NCBI GenBank assembly: GCA_026389315.1
Contig: JAPLIC010000024.1
Span: 1 to 64,000 of the forward strand
Direction of reading: 5' to 3'
DNA from: Cyanobacteriota bacterium
GTDB lineage: Bacteria; Cyanobacteriota; Cyanobacteriia; PCC-6307; Cyanobiaceae
Length of the DNA: 64,000 bases
In this document: positions 36,640 to 47,141 of the stretch, piece by piece
Layout of the letters: each line of letters begins with the position of its first letter
Position numbering within the stretch: position 1 is the first letter of the stretch
Notes under the pieces: generated by a model
What the model was told of the DNA's origin: nothing
The model's database searches: none
Seen by the model: only the letters and a program-made list of their open reading frames with translations
Made by a program: the position numbers and the translations under genes

Positions 36640-38583
36640 TCACAGGCTTTTCACGGTTTTCAGGCCGTGTTGCTGGAGGATGGCGGTGATGTTGGTCTTG
36701 GCCACGTCATCAGCGAAGGCGCTGTCGCGGAAGACGACAGTTGTGTCTCCGGCAGGTTTCAATTCCTGGTGCCATGCCACGAGGGCGAGAGCCAGGGGCT
36801 CTACGTCGGCCTGTGGGATCGATTGGGATAGGCAGACCAGCAGTGAACCTCCACCAATAGAGTGGAGGTCGTGGAATTGCTTTGCACTTCCTTCCACCTT
36901 TCGGGTTTCAATCGGCACGCAGAGATCAAGGCCAAGCTTGAGCAGCAGCTCAAAGAGGATGTCTTGCTCGGTCCGGTCAGTCTTGAGGTGCTCGATGGAG
37001 GCTTCGAGGGTTTCGGCGATTTTGTCGTTGTCTGGGTCCCATTCAACGATGTTTGTAGAGTCCAGCTTGAAGACGCGGAAACCGAGGTCGCCTGCGAATA
37101 ACGGGTTATCGCTTCTTATCTTCAACCCGGAACGACGTAGGCGTTCTTTCGTCAGCTCGGCTATAGTGCGAGGTTTTCCGATTCCGTCGCAGACTTTCGC
37201 CGCATTTATCTGTTCTGTGTTCTCAGTGCTGACAGGCTCGGGTAGTTGAACCAAGATAACGCGCAGGTTTTTTTGGTCCTTGACGTTATGTTGATATATT
37301 GCTTGAATAGAACTACCTGAACCTGCAAAAAAATCAAGAATAATATCGCTACCGCTTGCACCAGAAAGACTTACAAGATGTTGAATGAGTGCTGACGGCT
37401 TTGGAGTATCGAAAGGCACGCTGCCTTCGAAGAGATCTTTGAGTTCGCTGGCTGCGTCTCGGGTCGTACCAACATCTTTGCCAAACAGAATCGTTTCAGG
37501 AGTACGCCCGTCAAGGTTGTTCAGATAGATTTTCCGGATGATCCTCGACTCGTCCGCTGAAAAGATTATTTCTCCTGAATAAATCTTGTTGGCCATTGTC
37601 TCTTTGCTCCATCGCCATCCATTAGCAGGGGCAGGAATGTACTTTCCGGAGGGCGTTGTTACATTATAGATAAGGTTAGGACGATATAGGGCATTTCGCA
37701 CATCACCAGTGCGCCATGCGCCATTGGGATCGTTGTCTGGGTTCGAATAATTCTTATTATTTTCATCCGTTCGGCTTAGATTTATTAACTCAAAGTCTTC
37801 TCCTTTTTGATAGCAAAGAATGAAATTATGATGGACCGAGAAAGTGCCTGAATAGCCTTTTGGTTGGAGACTGTGCTGCCAAATGAGAATCCCTTGACAA
37901 TTCTCTTGCCCGAAGATCTCATCGCACAGGTTCTTTAGTCCAGTTACTTCATGATCGTCTATCGTGACGAAAATGACCCCATCATTTCGGAGTAGATTCC
38001 TCGCCAGCTTTAGCCGCGGATACATCATATTGAGCCAGTCGGTGTGGAAGCGTCCTGAGGCTTCTGTATTGGATGAGAGTTTCTTTCCACCCTCGCCGGT
38101 CTGTCCCGTAAGTACCAGGTAGTTCTTGATATTGTCCTGAAAGTTATCGGGATAGACGAAGTCTTTGCCAGTGTTATAGGGCGGATCGATGTAGATGAGC
38201 TTCACCTTGCCTGCATAGCTCTTCTGCAGGAGCTTGAGCACTTCCAGGTTGTCGCCCTCGATCATCAGATTCTGAGTTGTGTCCCAATCCACGCTGTCTT
38301 CCGGGCAAGGGCGCAGGGTGCCGGTGGAGGGGGTGAGGGCCAGTTGGCGTGCGCGGCGTTTGCCATGCCAGTTGAGGCCGTATTTCTCATCGGCATCGCT
38401 CACGGTCTTATCACCCACGAGCGCCTTGAGCACGTCGATATTCACCGCCACACCATCCGGCCCCTCGGTGATCAGTTCGGGGAACAGCGCCTGCAACGCA
38501 GCCAGGTTTTCCGCCACCAGGTCGGGGGAATGGGTCTCGGGGTCGGCGGCTGTCAGTTTCTGCATGGTGGCGTCGTGCTTCAC
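36640..38583 (-). CDS. Type III modification N6-adenine methyltransferase (Mod)
   Basis: YIDPPYNTGKDFVYPDNFQDN (motif IV) precedes ILDFFAGSGSSIQAI (motif I), the beta-class order. Confidence 0.94.
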   Translation of the reverse strand: MKHDATMQKLTAADPETHSPDLVAENLAALQALFPELITEGPDGVAVNIDVLKALVGDKTVSDADEKYGLNWHGKRRARQLALTPSTGTLRPCPEDSVDWDTTQNLMIEGDNLEVLKLLQKSYAGKVKLIYIDPPYNTGKDFVYPDNFQDNIKNYLVLTGQTGEGGKKLSSNTEASGRFHTDWLNMMYPRLKLARNLLRNDGVIFVTIDDHEVTGLKNLCDEIFGQENCQGILIWQHSLQPKGYSGTFSVHHNFILCYQKGEDFELINLSRTDENNKNYSNPDNDPNGAWRTGDVRNALYRPNLIYNVTTPSGKYIPAPANGWRWSKETMANKIYSGEIIFSADESRIIRKIYLNNLDGRTPETILFGKDVGTTRDAASELKDLFEGSVPFDTPKPSALIQHLVSLSGASGSDIILDFFAGSGSSIQAIYQHNVKDQKNLRVILVQLPEPVSTENTEQINAAKVCDGIGKPRTIAELTKERLRRSGLKIRSDNPLFAGDLGFRVFKLDSTNIVEWDPDNDKIAETLEASIEHLKTDRTEQDILFELLLKLGLDLCVPIETRKVEGSAKQFHDLHSIGGGSLLVCLSQSIPQADVEPLALALVAWHQELKPAGDTTVVFRDSAFADDVAKTNITAILQQHGLKTVKSL

Positions 38584-39338
38584 AGGTTGGCGTGGGCGGC
38601 AGCCAGGGCTGCTTCCAGACGCTTGAGTTCCAGGTTCAGATCTACGCGCCGGGACATCTGCTTTTCCTTGGCGGCAGTGGCCCGCAAGCGGGCGATCTCC
38701 TTGTCCAGGCGTGCTGATTCTTGCAGAGCCTCGCGGCGGTGCTGAGCCTGCCCGGCGTTGCTCGGCACGGCAAAGGCACCTGTGACGTGAGCAGCCTGTA
38801 GGGCCAAGAGCGTATCGATCCAGCCCTGATACAACGCCTGCAGGTTGATGCGTGGCTGTTGACCTATGGCGAGCGCATCACAGAAGCCCGGCCAGCGTTC
38901 AGCCTCCTGCTCTGGGTGCCATTCAACGGATACCACGTTACCCTCCAGCACCGTTTTGCCCGCCTCAGCTTGAGACCAGCGTTTGGGGGCGGCAGATAGG
39001 CCAACAGTGGAACCCTGCTCGGCAATCAACAGCAAGGGATAGGGCACAGCGCGGTGGACCAGCTCGATCAGGCGGCCCGCCTTGGCCGTTGCCCGCAACG
39101 TGAGCTGCAGCACGGCAATCTCCAGTACCTCCCGCAACTCGTCGCGGTATTCCGCCACACCGATCGTGGTGGGCTTGAGGGCGGCCAGCCAGATGAGTTG
39201 CTCGATTCCCTCGTTGATTTGCCGCTTGTCGGCGGGCGTGGGCGCCCCGTGCTCCAGCAGCAAGGTCTTGGGCACCCGCTTGTCGACCCTGGCGGACGCG
39301 GGTAGATCGAGGGCATCAAGGAGCAGCGATGCCTTCAT
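38580..39338 (-). CDS. DUF4391 domain protein
   Basis: Position between mod and helicase; LKPTTIGVAEYRDELREVLEIAVLQLTLRATAKAGRLIELVHRAVPYPLLLI. Confidence 0.75.
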   Translation of the reverse strand: MKASLLLDALDLPASARVDKRVPKTLLLEHGAPTPADKRQINEGIEQLIWLAALKPTTIGVAEYRDELREVLEIAVLQLTLRATAKAGRLIELVHRAVPYPLLLIAEQGSTVGLSAAPKRWSQAEAGKTVLEGNVVSVEWHPEQEAERWPGFCDALAIGQQPRINLQALYQGWIDTLLALQAAHVTGAFAVPSNAGQAQHRREALQESARLDKEIARLRATAAKEKQMSRRVDLNLELKRLEAALAAAHANL

Positions 39339-42300
39339 GCTGGCTCCTCGGCCAGCACAACCAGGAAGGCCACCACTTCAAAATCGTTGATGCCTGCGAA
39401 TTCACCGGCCAAGGCATGGGTGCCGCCTGGGCTGAACAGACTTGCCACGGCGCGCTCTTCGCTTTTGCCCACCACAGAGGCCACGGCAGCGGCCAACAGT
39501 CGCTGGGCTTGGCGCATGTCTTCTCCGCCTTTTGTGACGCGATCAAAGTGCGCACAGGCGCCAGCATCGGGCAGATCACGCCCCAGGCAAACCCGCTTCA
39601 AACGATCCAGGATTTGCTTGGCCTGGGTATAGGGAAGCAACACGGCCCCGTCTTCGCCCACATGGATCAGGACGTTTGGGGCCAGGGGATAGCCACTCTC
39701 GCTGATCTGTTCGGCCGCCACTGCTTCCGCCCTAAGACAGAAGATCATGCCCGCTGGAATGTCAAGTTCGCTGCTGGTGGTTACGGCAAAAGTGCCCAGG
39801 GGCAGGGACTCCAGTAAGCCGGGATTGGCCTTGGTGAATTGGGCTAGATCAATGCGGAAATCGGTGAGGGTGAGGTCTGCAATCGAAACACCAGTGGACA
39901 GATCCTCCAGATCGATCACGGCATCCTGGAGCTTGATCAGCTGCTTGCGCCGATACTCCAGGTCATTCATCGGATTGCCCGATTGCTGTTCAATCAGGTT
40001 TTCCTCGCCAGTAGCCGAGATATCGAGCAGCACCATCCGACCGCTGACGCGTTGCTCTAAGTTGATGTACTCCTCCAGTTCTATATTGGGCCAGAAATTG
40101 GCGAGCTGGATGCAGGTATTCGGGGATCCAAGCCTATCGATGCGGCCAAAGCGTTGAATGATGCGCACTGGATTCCAGTGGATGTCGTAGTTGATCAGCC
40201 AATCACAATCCTGCAGGTTCTGGCCCTCGGAGATGCAATCGGTGGCAATCAGCAGATCGAGTACACCCTCCTCCGCCATGTCTTCGGGGCGTTCCTTGGC
40301 GCGGGGCGCAAAGGAGGTGAGGATGGAGGTCAGATCACGCCGTTGTTTCGGCAGGGTGGTGAGGTTGTTACCTGAACCCGTGACAAGGGCTGATTCAAGC
40401 TGTAAATCAGTCTTCGCCCAGTCGTTAAGTTGGTCGTAGAGGTAGCGAGCCGTATCGGCAAAAGCCGTAAAGATGATCAGCTTGCGGTTGCCCGGATTGA
40501 TTGGTGAATGGATCTTCTGGCGGATCATCGCCTTCAGTTCTTTCAGCTTTGCATCACGAGATGGTTCCACGGCCCGGGCGGCGGCGAGAAGGTTTGCCAA
40601 ACGGTTGCGGTCTTCCACCAGGTCTTGCTTCCAACGAATCAGATCAACGTCCTGGAGCAGCACTTTGATTTTTCGGCCCACCAACAAGCTCTCGAAGCCA
40701 GGATCGTCAAAATCAACATCGGCAATGTCGATTTCCTCTACTTCAAGGGTTTGCTCTTCAATCCGCTCCAAAGTGGCTTTAACATCCCGGAGTTGCCTCT
40801 CCACCGTCAGCGCGAAGGAGGCCACCGAGCTTTCCATCCGCTTGAGCACATTGACGCGGATCAGATGGATCAGGCTCTCCTCCCGGTCCACCTGGCGGAA
40901 CAAGCCCAGGCCTCCCTTTACCTCAACGCTGTATTTCTGATCGTAGGCCGCTTGCTTGTGGGGCAGCAAATAACGTAGCGGCGCATAAGATGCCAGGTTG
41001 AGCCGGCGGATTTCTAGATTGATATCGCCTATGGCAGGGAAGGTGCCGCTGAGATCTACATCGGCCTTGATGTTGATGGGCTTCAGCCGCTCTGGGAACT
41101 TGCCTGTTTCAGCGACTCCGTAATATTTCTCGACGTGCTTGCGTGAACGGGCAATGGTGAGTGTGTCCAGCAATGTGAAATAGTCAAAGCCCAGCATCTC
41201 CATCAAGAGCTGTGGCGTGCGTTTCATATCATCTAGATCCAGCCAGCGGTTGAACTGCTTCTGGGCCAAGCGGGTGGTCGCGTCGATGCTGCCAATCCCT
41301 TGCCCCAGTAGAGCCGCGTCGTTGGCTTCAGTGGCAAAGGCAATCTGATTGCGTAGGTCTGCCATCCGGTTGTTGACCGGGGTTGCGGAAAGCATCAGCA
41401 CTCGCGTTCTTACACCCTCTTGGATGATCTTGCGCATCAAGCGGTCGTAGCGCGTTTCACCGCCCATTTTTGGTGTGCGCTTGTTGCGAAAGTTATGAGA
41501 TTCATCAATCACGACAAGGTCGTAGTTGCCCCAATTGATGTAGCCAAGATCAATGTCTCCTGACAGGCCCCCTTCGCGGGAGAGGTCGGTGTGATTGAGA
41601 ACGTCGTAGTTGAACCGATCAGTTGCCAGGATGTTTCGGCGATCGTTGGCTTTATAGATCGTCCAGTTGTCACGTAGGCGCTTGGGGCAAAGTACGAGAA
41701 CGCGGTCATTGCGTAGTTCGTGGTATTTGATGATGGCCAGGGCTTCGAATGTCTTTCCGAGCCCCACGCTATCGGCAATGATGCAACCGCCAAACCGATT
41801 CAGTTTGTCGATGGCGCCAACTACGCCATCCCGTTGAAACTTGTAGAGTTTTTGCCAAACAACCGTGTCGCGAATTCCTGTTGCAGCATTGACAATCTGA
41901 TCCTCATCGAGCTGGTCTTCACGACTGCTAAAGAGGCAGTAAAGAATGAGGATGTAGACGAGATAGGGGTCGCGGTGACTCGCAATCTGCTGAAGTGAAT
42001 CAAGCAGGGATGTCTTGGCCTGCGGGTCTTCTGCAAGTCCGTTCCATTGCGACTTGAACCATGCATCGATCAGCTTGGCTTCCTCAGGGCTCTCCGATGC
42101 CTGAATCAGGCTGAGGGGATTACCTGGCGTGACCCCCAACCCGTCGCTGCTGAAGGCGAGTGAGCCGAGTAAGGCCTGCACCGGCCGGTCACTCCCCTCA
42201 CAGATGACCATGGCACCTTGGGGTACGCCTGCTGTGGCCCGCCGCAGCTTCACCTTGTTCGTGAGCCATTGGGCCAGTTGACCCGCCAGCCAACGGGCCT

Positions 42301-42532
42301 GGAGTCGGTTGCGAGCGGGCCGGTCAGCTGCGGTTCCCAGCAACTGGAGATCCGATCCCTCCGGAGGCAGAACAAGCCGGCATCGCTCAATCACCTGCAA
42401 CCCCGAGACCAGTTCGGCGAAGGCAAACATGGACAGGGCGGCACTCACCACACCCATGTCCTGTCCCGGCTTAAGCAGGGGCTTCACGAGGTCGATGACC
42501 CGGTCGTTGCCGGTGTTGCGGACTAGCCTCAT
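39335..42532 (-). CDS. SNF2/DEAD-like helicase
   Basis: GGCIIADSVGLGKTFEALAII, LVVIDESHNFRN, ATDCISEGQNLQDCDWLINYDIHWNPVRIIQRFGRIDRLGS. Confidence 0.93.
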   Translation of the reverse strand: MRLVRNTGNDRVIDLVKPLLKPGQDMGVVSAALSMFAFAELVSGLQVIERCRLVLPPEGSDLQLLGTAADRPARNRLQARWLAGQLAQWLTNKVKLRRATAGVPQGAMVICEGSDRPVQALLGSLAFSSDGLGVTPGNPLSLIQASESPEEAKLIDAWFKSQWNGLAEDPQAKTSLLDSLQQIASHRDPYLVYILILYCLFSSREDQLDEDQIVNAATGIRDTVVWQKLYKFQRDGVVGAIDKLNRFGGCIIADSVGLGKTFEALAIIKYHELRNDRVLVLCPKRLRDNWTIYKANDRRNILATDRFNYDVLNHTDLSREGGLSGDIDLGYINWGNYDLVVIDESHNFRNKRTPKMGGETRYDRLMRKIIQEGVRTRVLMLSATPVNNRMADLRNQIAFATEANDAALLGQGIGSIDATTRLAQKQFNRWLDLDDMKRTPQLLMEMLGFDYFTLLDTLTIARSRKHVEKYYGVAETGKFPERLKPINIKADVDLSGTFPAIGDINLEIRRLNLASYAPLRYLLPHKQAAYDQKYSVEVKGGLGLFRQVDREESLIHLIRVNVLKRMESSVASFALTVERQLRDVKATLERIEEQTLEVEEIDIADVDFDDPGFESLLVGRKIKVLLQDVDLIRWKQDLVEDRNRLANLLAAARAVEPSRDAKLKELKAMIRQKIHSPINPGNRKLIIFTAFADTARYLYDQLNDWAKTDLQLESALVTGSGNNLTTLPKQRRDLTSILTSFAPRAKERPEDMAEEGVLDLLIATDCISEGQNLQDCDWLINYDIHWNPVRIIQRFGRIDRLGSPNTCIQLANFWPNIELEEYINLEQRVSGRMVLLDISATGEENLIEQQSGNPMNDLEYRRKQLIKLQDAVIDLEDLSTGVSIADLTLTDFRIDLAQFTKANPGLLESLPLGTFAVTTSSELDIPAGMIFCLRAEAVAAEQISESGYPLAPNVLIHVGEDGAVLLPYTQAKQILDRLKRVCLGRDLPDAGACAHFDRVTKGGEDMRQAQRLLAAAVASVVGKSEERAVASLFSPGGTHALAGEFAGINDFEVVAFLVVLAEEPA

Positions 42533-42935
42533 TTGGTACCCTTTTTGAGGCTCCTAGCGAGTGGGGTGACACCTTACTATAGGCGAGATGTTAAAAATAA
42601 AAAATTGATGCGACTTAGCGATGGACAAAAAATAAGTAAAAAAGTATCTTGGGGTGGTGGTCGTGTTCATGCAAGGGCTCAATTGGTCCTTTTACAGAAA
42701 AGAGTGAGTTAATCTCTACAGATTGTTGCCTCCGCCTACAGGCTTCGGCTTTGCCCTGGGGGTCTCTCTCAAGCAATTGGCCGTCAAAAATGGTCAAAAG
42801 CCTTGCTGGAACTGCCTTGAAGTGCTGAAGCAGGGCCGCCAGGCCGCTGAGCGATCAAATGCCCAGCAAAAGCAGGAGTGGCTGCCGTGCAGGCAGTTTC
42901 GGTCAGCGATGGCCATGGGGAGCGGTGTCCCAGGA

Positions 42936-43436
42936 TCAACCCCCCAACACTCCCCGCAGATCCGATAAACGCACCATCAGGGTTGCGGGGTCCAAGGGTG
43001 AGGCTTCAAACCCCATCTTCAGGTAAAAAGCGGTAGCCGCTGGTGATGCGGCCTGAACGAGGATCCAGCGCACCCCGATTGGCTCACTGGCCTGCGCCAC
43101 CCTTTCGAAGGCATCAGCCAGCAAGGCCCGGGCCAGCCCTTGCCCCTCCACGCTTTGGTCTACTGCCAAGCGCGCCAAGACCACGACGGGAATCGGATCG
43201 GGCATGTTGCGCCGAAACCGGCCGGGGCTTGCGGCCCCAGCCACGGCACCGGAGGCCAGCGCCACAAACGCCTTGACCATGCCCGCCCCATCGCAGACCA
43301 CGAAGGTGCGGCTGGCGCCGCTGCCTTGATTCGCCAGTGCCCGTTGCTGCAGCCAGCGGTTAAGGCCGTCATCGCCGCAATCGAAGCCAGCGGTGCTGTG
43401 CTGGGGCTCCAGGGGCTGGGGCGCCTGCAGGGCCAT
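42936..43436 (-). CDS. GNAT acetyltransferase (TacT/AtaT-like toxin)
   Basis: GAAGSPGRF..PIPVVVLARLAVDQSVEGQGLARALLADAFERV; overlaps the DUF1778 gene. Confidence 0.88.
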   Translation of the reverse strand: MALQAPQPLEPQHSTAGFDCGDDGLNRWLQQRALANQGSGASRTFVVCDGAGMVKAFVALASGAVAGAASPGRFRRNMPDPIPVVVLARLAVDQSVEGQGLARALLADAFERVAQASEPIGVRWILVQAASPAATAFYLKMGFEASPLDPATLMVRLSDLRGVLGG

Positions 43437-43708
43437 CAGCTCTGCCAGGGCCTCGGAGCGGCCATGGTGCGCCGCAGTCGTTCATTGGCGTGGGGCGGGG
43501 CATCGAGTGCGGCGGCAAAGCGCTCGAACGGTTCAGCTCCGACGCTGAGCCAGGTCTGCTCGATCAGCAATTCTTGGGCGGCCAAACGAGCCGCCTGCAG
43601 CACGAAGTCGGTGCGGGTGAGGCCCGAGGCGCTTACGGCACGGTCGATCAGGGCTTGATCCTCGGGTGTGACCCGCAGGTTCCAGCTCAGACGGGCGGAG
43701 GCGGTCAC
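43436..43708 (-). CDS. DUF1778 antitoxin
   Basis: SWNLRVTPEDQALIDRAVSASGLTRTDFVLQAARLAAQELL. Confidence 0.88.
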   Translation of the reverse strand: MTASARLSWNLRVTPEDQALIDRAVSASGLTRTDFVLQAARLAAQELLIEQTWLSVGAEPFERFAAALDAPPHANERLRRTMAAPRPWQS

Positions 43709-43849
43709 GGCGCAGCTTGGAACTGGGGGCGATCCTAGCTGGGCTGGTAGACGGCGTCTATCACTGGGTTGGGGTTTTTCTGTCTGGGGCGGCTACAGAT
43801 TCACGCCGTCGTCTATGAACGATCCCAGCTCCCGGCCACGTAACCCCCC

Positions 43850-44716
43850 ATGCCCGGCCCCTTCCTCTCCTTCACGCCGGCCCTGGAGGCCCAGCTGCGC
43901 GCCTGGCTGGATGAAGACCTCGGCCGTGGTGATCTCACGGCCCCGGCCTTGGCGGGCCGGCCGGCCCGGGCCCACTGGATCAGCAAGGCGGGGGGGGTGC
44001 TGTGCGGCGGGCCCTTGGCCTTGGCGTTGTTTCGCCTATTAGACCCCCAGGTTGAGGGGCGCCTGCTGGTGGCCGATGGCGACCCTATGGCTAAGGGTCA
44101 GCGGCTGCTTGAGCTCTCGGGCGATGCCTCCGCGTTGGTGGCCGCCGAGCGCACTGCCCTCAACCTGGTGATGCGCCTCTCCGGCATCGCTACCGCCACT
44201 GCCGCCTTGGTGGCCCAGCTGGCCGGCAGTGGCGTGCGCTTGGCCGATACCCGCAAGACCACGCCGGGGCTGCGGGTGCTGGAGAAGTACGCCGTGCGCT
44301 GCGGGGGTGGCGTCAACCATCGCCTGGGCCTGGATGACGCCGCCATGCTCAAGGAAAACCACCTGGCCTGGAGCGGTGGCGTCGCTGCGGCGATTGCGGC
44401 GGTGCGCTCCCAGGCCCCCTGGCCCAGCCGCGTCATCGTGGAGGCCGAAACCGCCGCCGAAGCCGCAGCCGCCGTGCTGGCCGGCGCCGATGCCCTGCTG
44501 CTGGATGAATTTGCGCCGGCCGATCTGGCCGATCTGGTGCTGCGGCTGCGGGGCCTGGCGGCCGGCCGTTCGTTGGTGCTGGAAGCCTCCGGCATCCAGC
44601 CCGATCAGTTGCGCCTCTATGCCGCCAGCGGTGTTGACCTGATCTCCACCAGCGCCCCGGTGACGCGGGCCCCCTGGCTGGATCTATCGATGCGGTTTGA
44701 GGCGGTGATCGCCTGA
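43850..44716 (+). CDS. nadC: Nicotinate-nucleotide pyrophosphorylase
   Basis: LDEDLGRGDLTAPAL, TRKTTPGLRVLEKYAVRCGGGVNHRLGLDDAAMLKENH. Confidence 0.95.
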   Translation: MPGPFLSFTPALEAQLRAWLDEDLGRGDLTAPALAGRPARAHWISKAGGVLCGGPLALALFRLLDPQVEGRLLVADGDPMAKGQRLLELSGDASALVAAERTALNLVMRLSGIATATAALVAQLAGSGVRLADTRKTTPGLRVLEKYAVRCGGGVNHRLGLDDAAMLKENHLAWSGGVAAAIAAVRSQAPWPSRVIVEAETAAEAAAAVLAGADALLLDEFAPADLADLVLRLRGLAAGRSLVLEASGIQPDQLRLYAASGVDLISTSAPVTRAPWLDLSMRFEAVIA

Positions 44717-44796
44717 GGGCCGCAACGACCGGCGGGCCCGTCGCCTGACGGTGGATGATCGCTGGGTGTGCCTGCCGCCTCCAGAGCCTTCTCACC

Positions 44797-46686
44797 ATGC
44801 TGTCGGTTTTCCATCGCCTCTCCGAACGGCTGCAGCTGGCCCTGGATTTTTCCTTTCCTGAGCAAGCGGCGGCGGCCCGGGCGGCGGGTCGGCCTCTGGA
44901 TCCCCAGCTGGTGGCCGCCAGCAAGCCCGAATTCGGCGACTTCCAGGCCAATGGCGCCCTGGCCCTGGCCAAGCCGTTGGGGTTAAAGCCCCGTGCCATC
45001 GCTGAGCAGATCAAGGCCTGTCTGCAGGCCGATCCCGCCTTCACCTCCCTCTGCCTGGAGCCGGAGATCGCCGGCCCGGGTTTCCTCAACCTGCGCCTGC
45101 GGCCCGAGGCCCTGGCGGCCGAGGTGGCCGCCCGGCTGGCCGATCCACGGCTCGGGGTTCCTTGGGCGGGGACTGCCGCAGTCCTTGCCAGCGCCGCCTC
45201 CGGAGGTGATGCCGGGCTCGTTTCCCCAGCCGAACCCGTCATCGTCGATTTCTCCAGCCCCAACATCGCTAAGGAGATGCACGTGGGGCACCTGCGCTCG
45301 ACGATCATCGGCGATGCCCTGGCGCGGGTGCTGGAGTTCCGCGGCCACCAGGTGTTGCGGCTCAACCATGTGGGCGATTGGGGCACCCAATTCGGCATGC
45401 TGATCACCCATCTCAAGCAGGTGGCACCCCAGGCCCTCACCACCGCCGATGCGGTCGATCTGGGTGATCTGGTGGCGTTCTATCGCCAGGCCAAGGCCCG
45501 CTTTGATGCCGACGAAACCTTCCAGACCACCGCCCGCGAGGAGGTGGTGCGGCTGCAGGGCGGCGATCCGGTCAGCCGCCGGGCCTGGCAGTTGCTGTGT
45601 GAGCAATCGCGGCGCGAATTCCAGGCCATCTACGACCGCCTCGATATCCGCCTGACCGAACGGGGCGAATCCTTCTACAACCCCTACCTCGAGGCCGTGG
45701 TGGCCGATCTCGATGCGTCGGGGCTGCTGGTGCAGGACGACGGGGCCCAGTGCGTCTTTCTCGAAGGGGTGAGCGGCAAGGAGGGCAAACCGCTGCCGGT
45801 GATCGTGCAAAAAAGCGATGGCGGCTTCAACTACGCCACCACCGATCTGGCCGCGATTCGCTATCGCTTTGCGGCCCCACCCGCCGGTGATGGCGCCCGC
45901 CGCGTCATCTATGTGACCGATGCCGGCCAGGCCAGCCACTTCGCCGGCGTGTTCCAGGTGGCTCGGCGGGCCGGTTGGATCCCCGCGGGGTCGCGGCTGG
46001 AGCACGTGCCCTTTGGCCTGGTGCAGGGGGGGGATGGCAAGAAGCTCAAGACCCGCTCGGGCGACACCGTGCGCCTCAAGGATCTGCTCGATGAGGCCGT
46101 CGAGCGCTGCGAGGCCGACCTGCGCCGCCGCCTGGCCGAGGAGGGCCGCGCTGAGGGTGAGGAGTTCATCCGCCAGGTCGCCACCACCGTGGGATTGGCG
46201 GCGGTCAAATATGCCGACCTCAGCCAGAACCGCACCACCAACTACCAGTTCAGCTTTGATCGCATGTTGGCCCTGCAGGGCAATACGGCTCCCTATTTGC
46301 TGTATGCGGTGGTGCGTATCGCCGGCATCGTCCGCAAGGGGGGAGATGGGGTCGAAACAGGCATCCAGGGGCGCCAGCCGCTGGCGGCGAGCACCGCTGC
46401 ATCCGGGCCGCTCAGCTTCAGCGAGCCCCAGGAATGGGCCCTGGTGCGCCAGTTGCTCGACTTCGATGCGGTGATCGCCGCCGTGGAGGACGAACTGCTG
46501 CCCAACCGGCTCTGCGCCTATCTGTTTGAGCTCAGCCAGGTGTTCAACCGCTTCTACGACCAGGTGCCGGTGCTCAAGGCCCCGCCGGTGGCGCGCGAGT
46601 CCCGGTTGGCCCTCTGCCGCCTCACGGCCGACACCCTCAAGCTGGGTCTGGGTCTGCTGGGCATTGCCACCCTGGAGCGGATGTAA
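44797..46686 (+). CDS. argS: Arginyl-tRNA synthetase
   Basis: [30 protein letters not shown]-terminal domain. Confidence 0.96.
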   Translation: MLSVFHRLSERLQLALDFSFPEQAAAARAAGRPLDPQLVAASKPEFGDFQANGALALAKPLGLKPRAIAEQIKACLQADPAFTSLCLEPEIAGPGFLNLRLRPEALAAEVAARLADPRLGVPWAGTAAVLASAASGGDAGLVSPAEPVIVDFSSPNIAKEMHVGHLRSTIIGDALARVLEFRGHQVLRLNHVGDWGTQFGMLITHLKQVAPQALTTADAVDLGDLVAFYRQAKARFDADETFQTTAREEVVRLQGGDPVSRRAWQLLCEQSRREFQAIYDRLDIRLTERGESFYNPYLEAVVADLDASGLLVQDDGAQCVFLEGVSGKEGKPLPVIVQKSDGGFNYATTDLAAIRYRFAAPPAGDGARRVIYVTDAGQASHFAGVFQVARRAGWIPAGSRLEHVPFGLVQGGDGKKLKTRSGDTVRLKDLLDEAVERCEADLRRRLAEEGRAEGEEFIRQVATTVGLAAVKYADLSQNRTTNYQFSFDRMLALQGNTAPYLLYAVVRIAGIVRKGGDGVETGIQGRQPLAASTAASGPLSFSEPQEWALVRQLLDFDAVIAAVEDELLPNRLCAYLFELSQVFNRFYDQVPVLKAPPVARESRLALCRLTADTLKLGLGLLGIATLERM

Positions 46687-46745
46687 GGCTGGGACCAGGA
46701 AGAGCGCGACCTACTGGAGCGGTCGGCTTAGGTGCTGCGCCGGGG

Positions 46746-47141
46746 TTATGGCGAGGCGATGCAGGTGCAGGAAGGCTGAGGCCGCTCCCAGAGCCAGCGG
46801 GTATCGCGTTGCAGCTCGGCGGCCATGCGCGAGCCGCAGGCTAGGAGTCGGGCGTGTTCCGCCGGAGTCAGCACCAGGGCATCACAGCTCAGGGGCAGCT
46901 CGGCCAGGGGCCAGATCAGCAGACGTTGTCCTTGGGTTCCGCTGGCGTTGGCATCCACCACCAGCAGATCCAGATCGCTGCCCACCCCTGCCTGACCCCG
47001 GCCATAGCTGCCGAAAACGCCCACCTTCTGGAGCCCTGGCTGAACGGCCCCCATCCGGGCGGACCAGGTCCTCACCTGGGCGAGCACCGCTGCCGGTTCA
47101 GGCCAGCGCAGCACCGATTGCGTCAACGATCGAACGGGCAT
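46746..47141 (-). CDS. MNT-type nucleotidyltransferase
   Basis: KVGVFGSYGRGQAGVGSDLDLLVVD. Confidence 0.85.
   Translation of the reverse strand: MPVRSLTQSVLRWPEPAAVLAQVRTWSARMGAVQPGLQKVGVFGSYGRGQAGVGSDLDLLVVDANASGTQGQRLLIWPLAELPLSCDALVLTPAEHARLLACGSRMAAELQRDTRWLWERPQPSCTCIASP

Noticed and set aside
43740-43850. A right-hand att repeat next to nadC that would make the whole 28-43.8 kb interval one island
   Set aside because: No match to TTTTGTATTGGGAAGTGA found there; only the 28035/29713 pair is supported.
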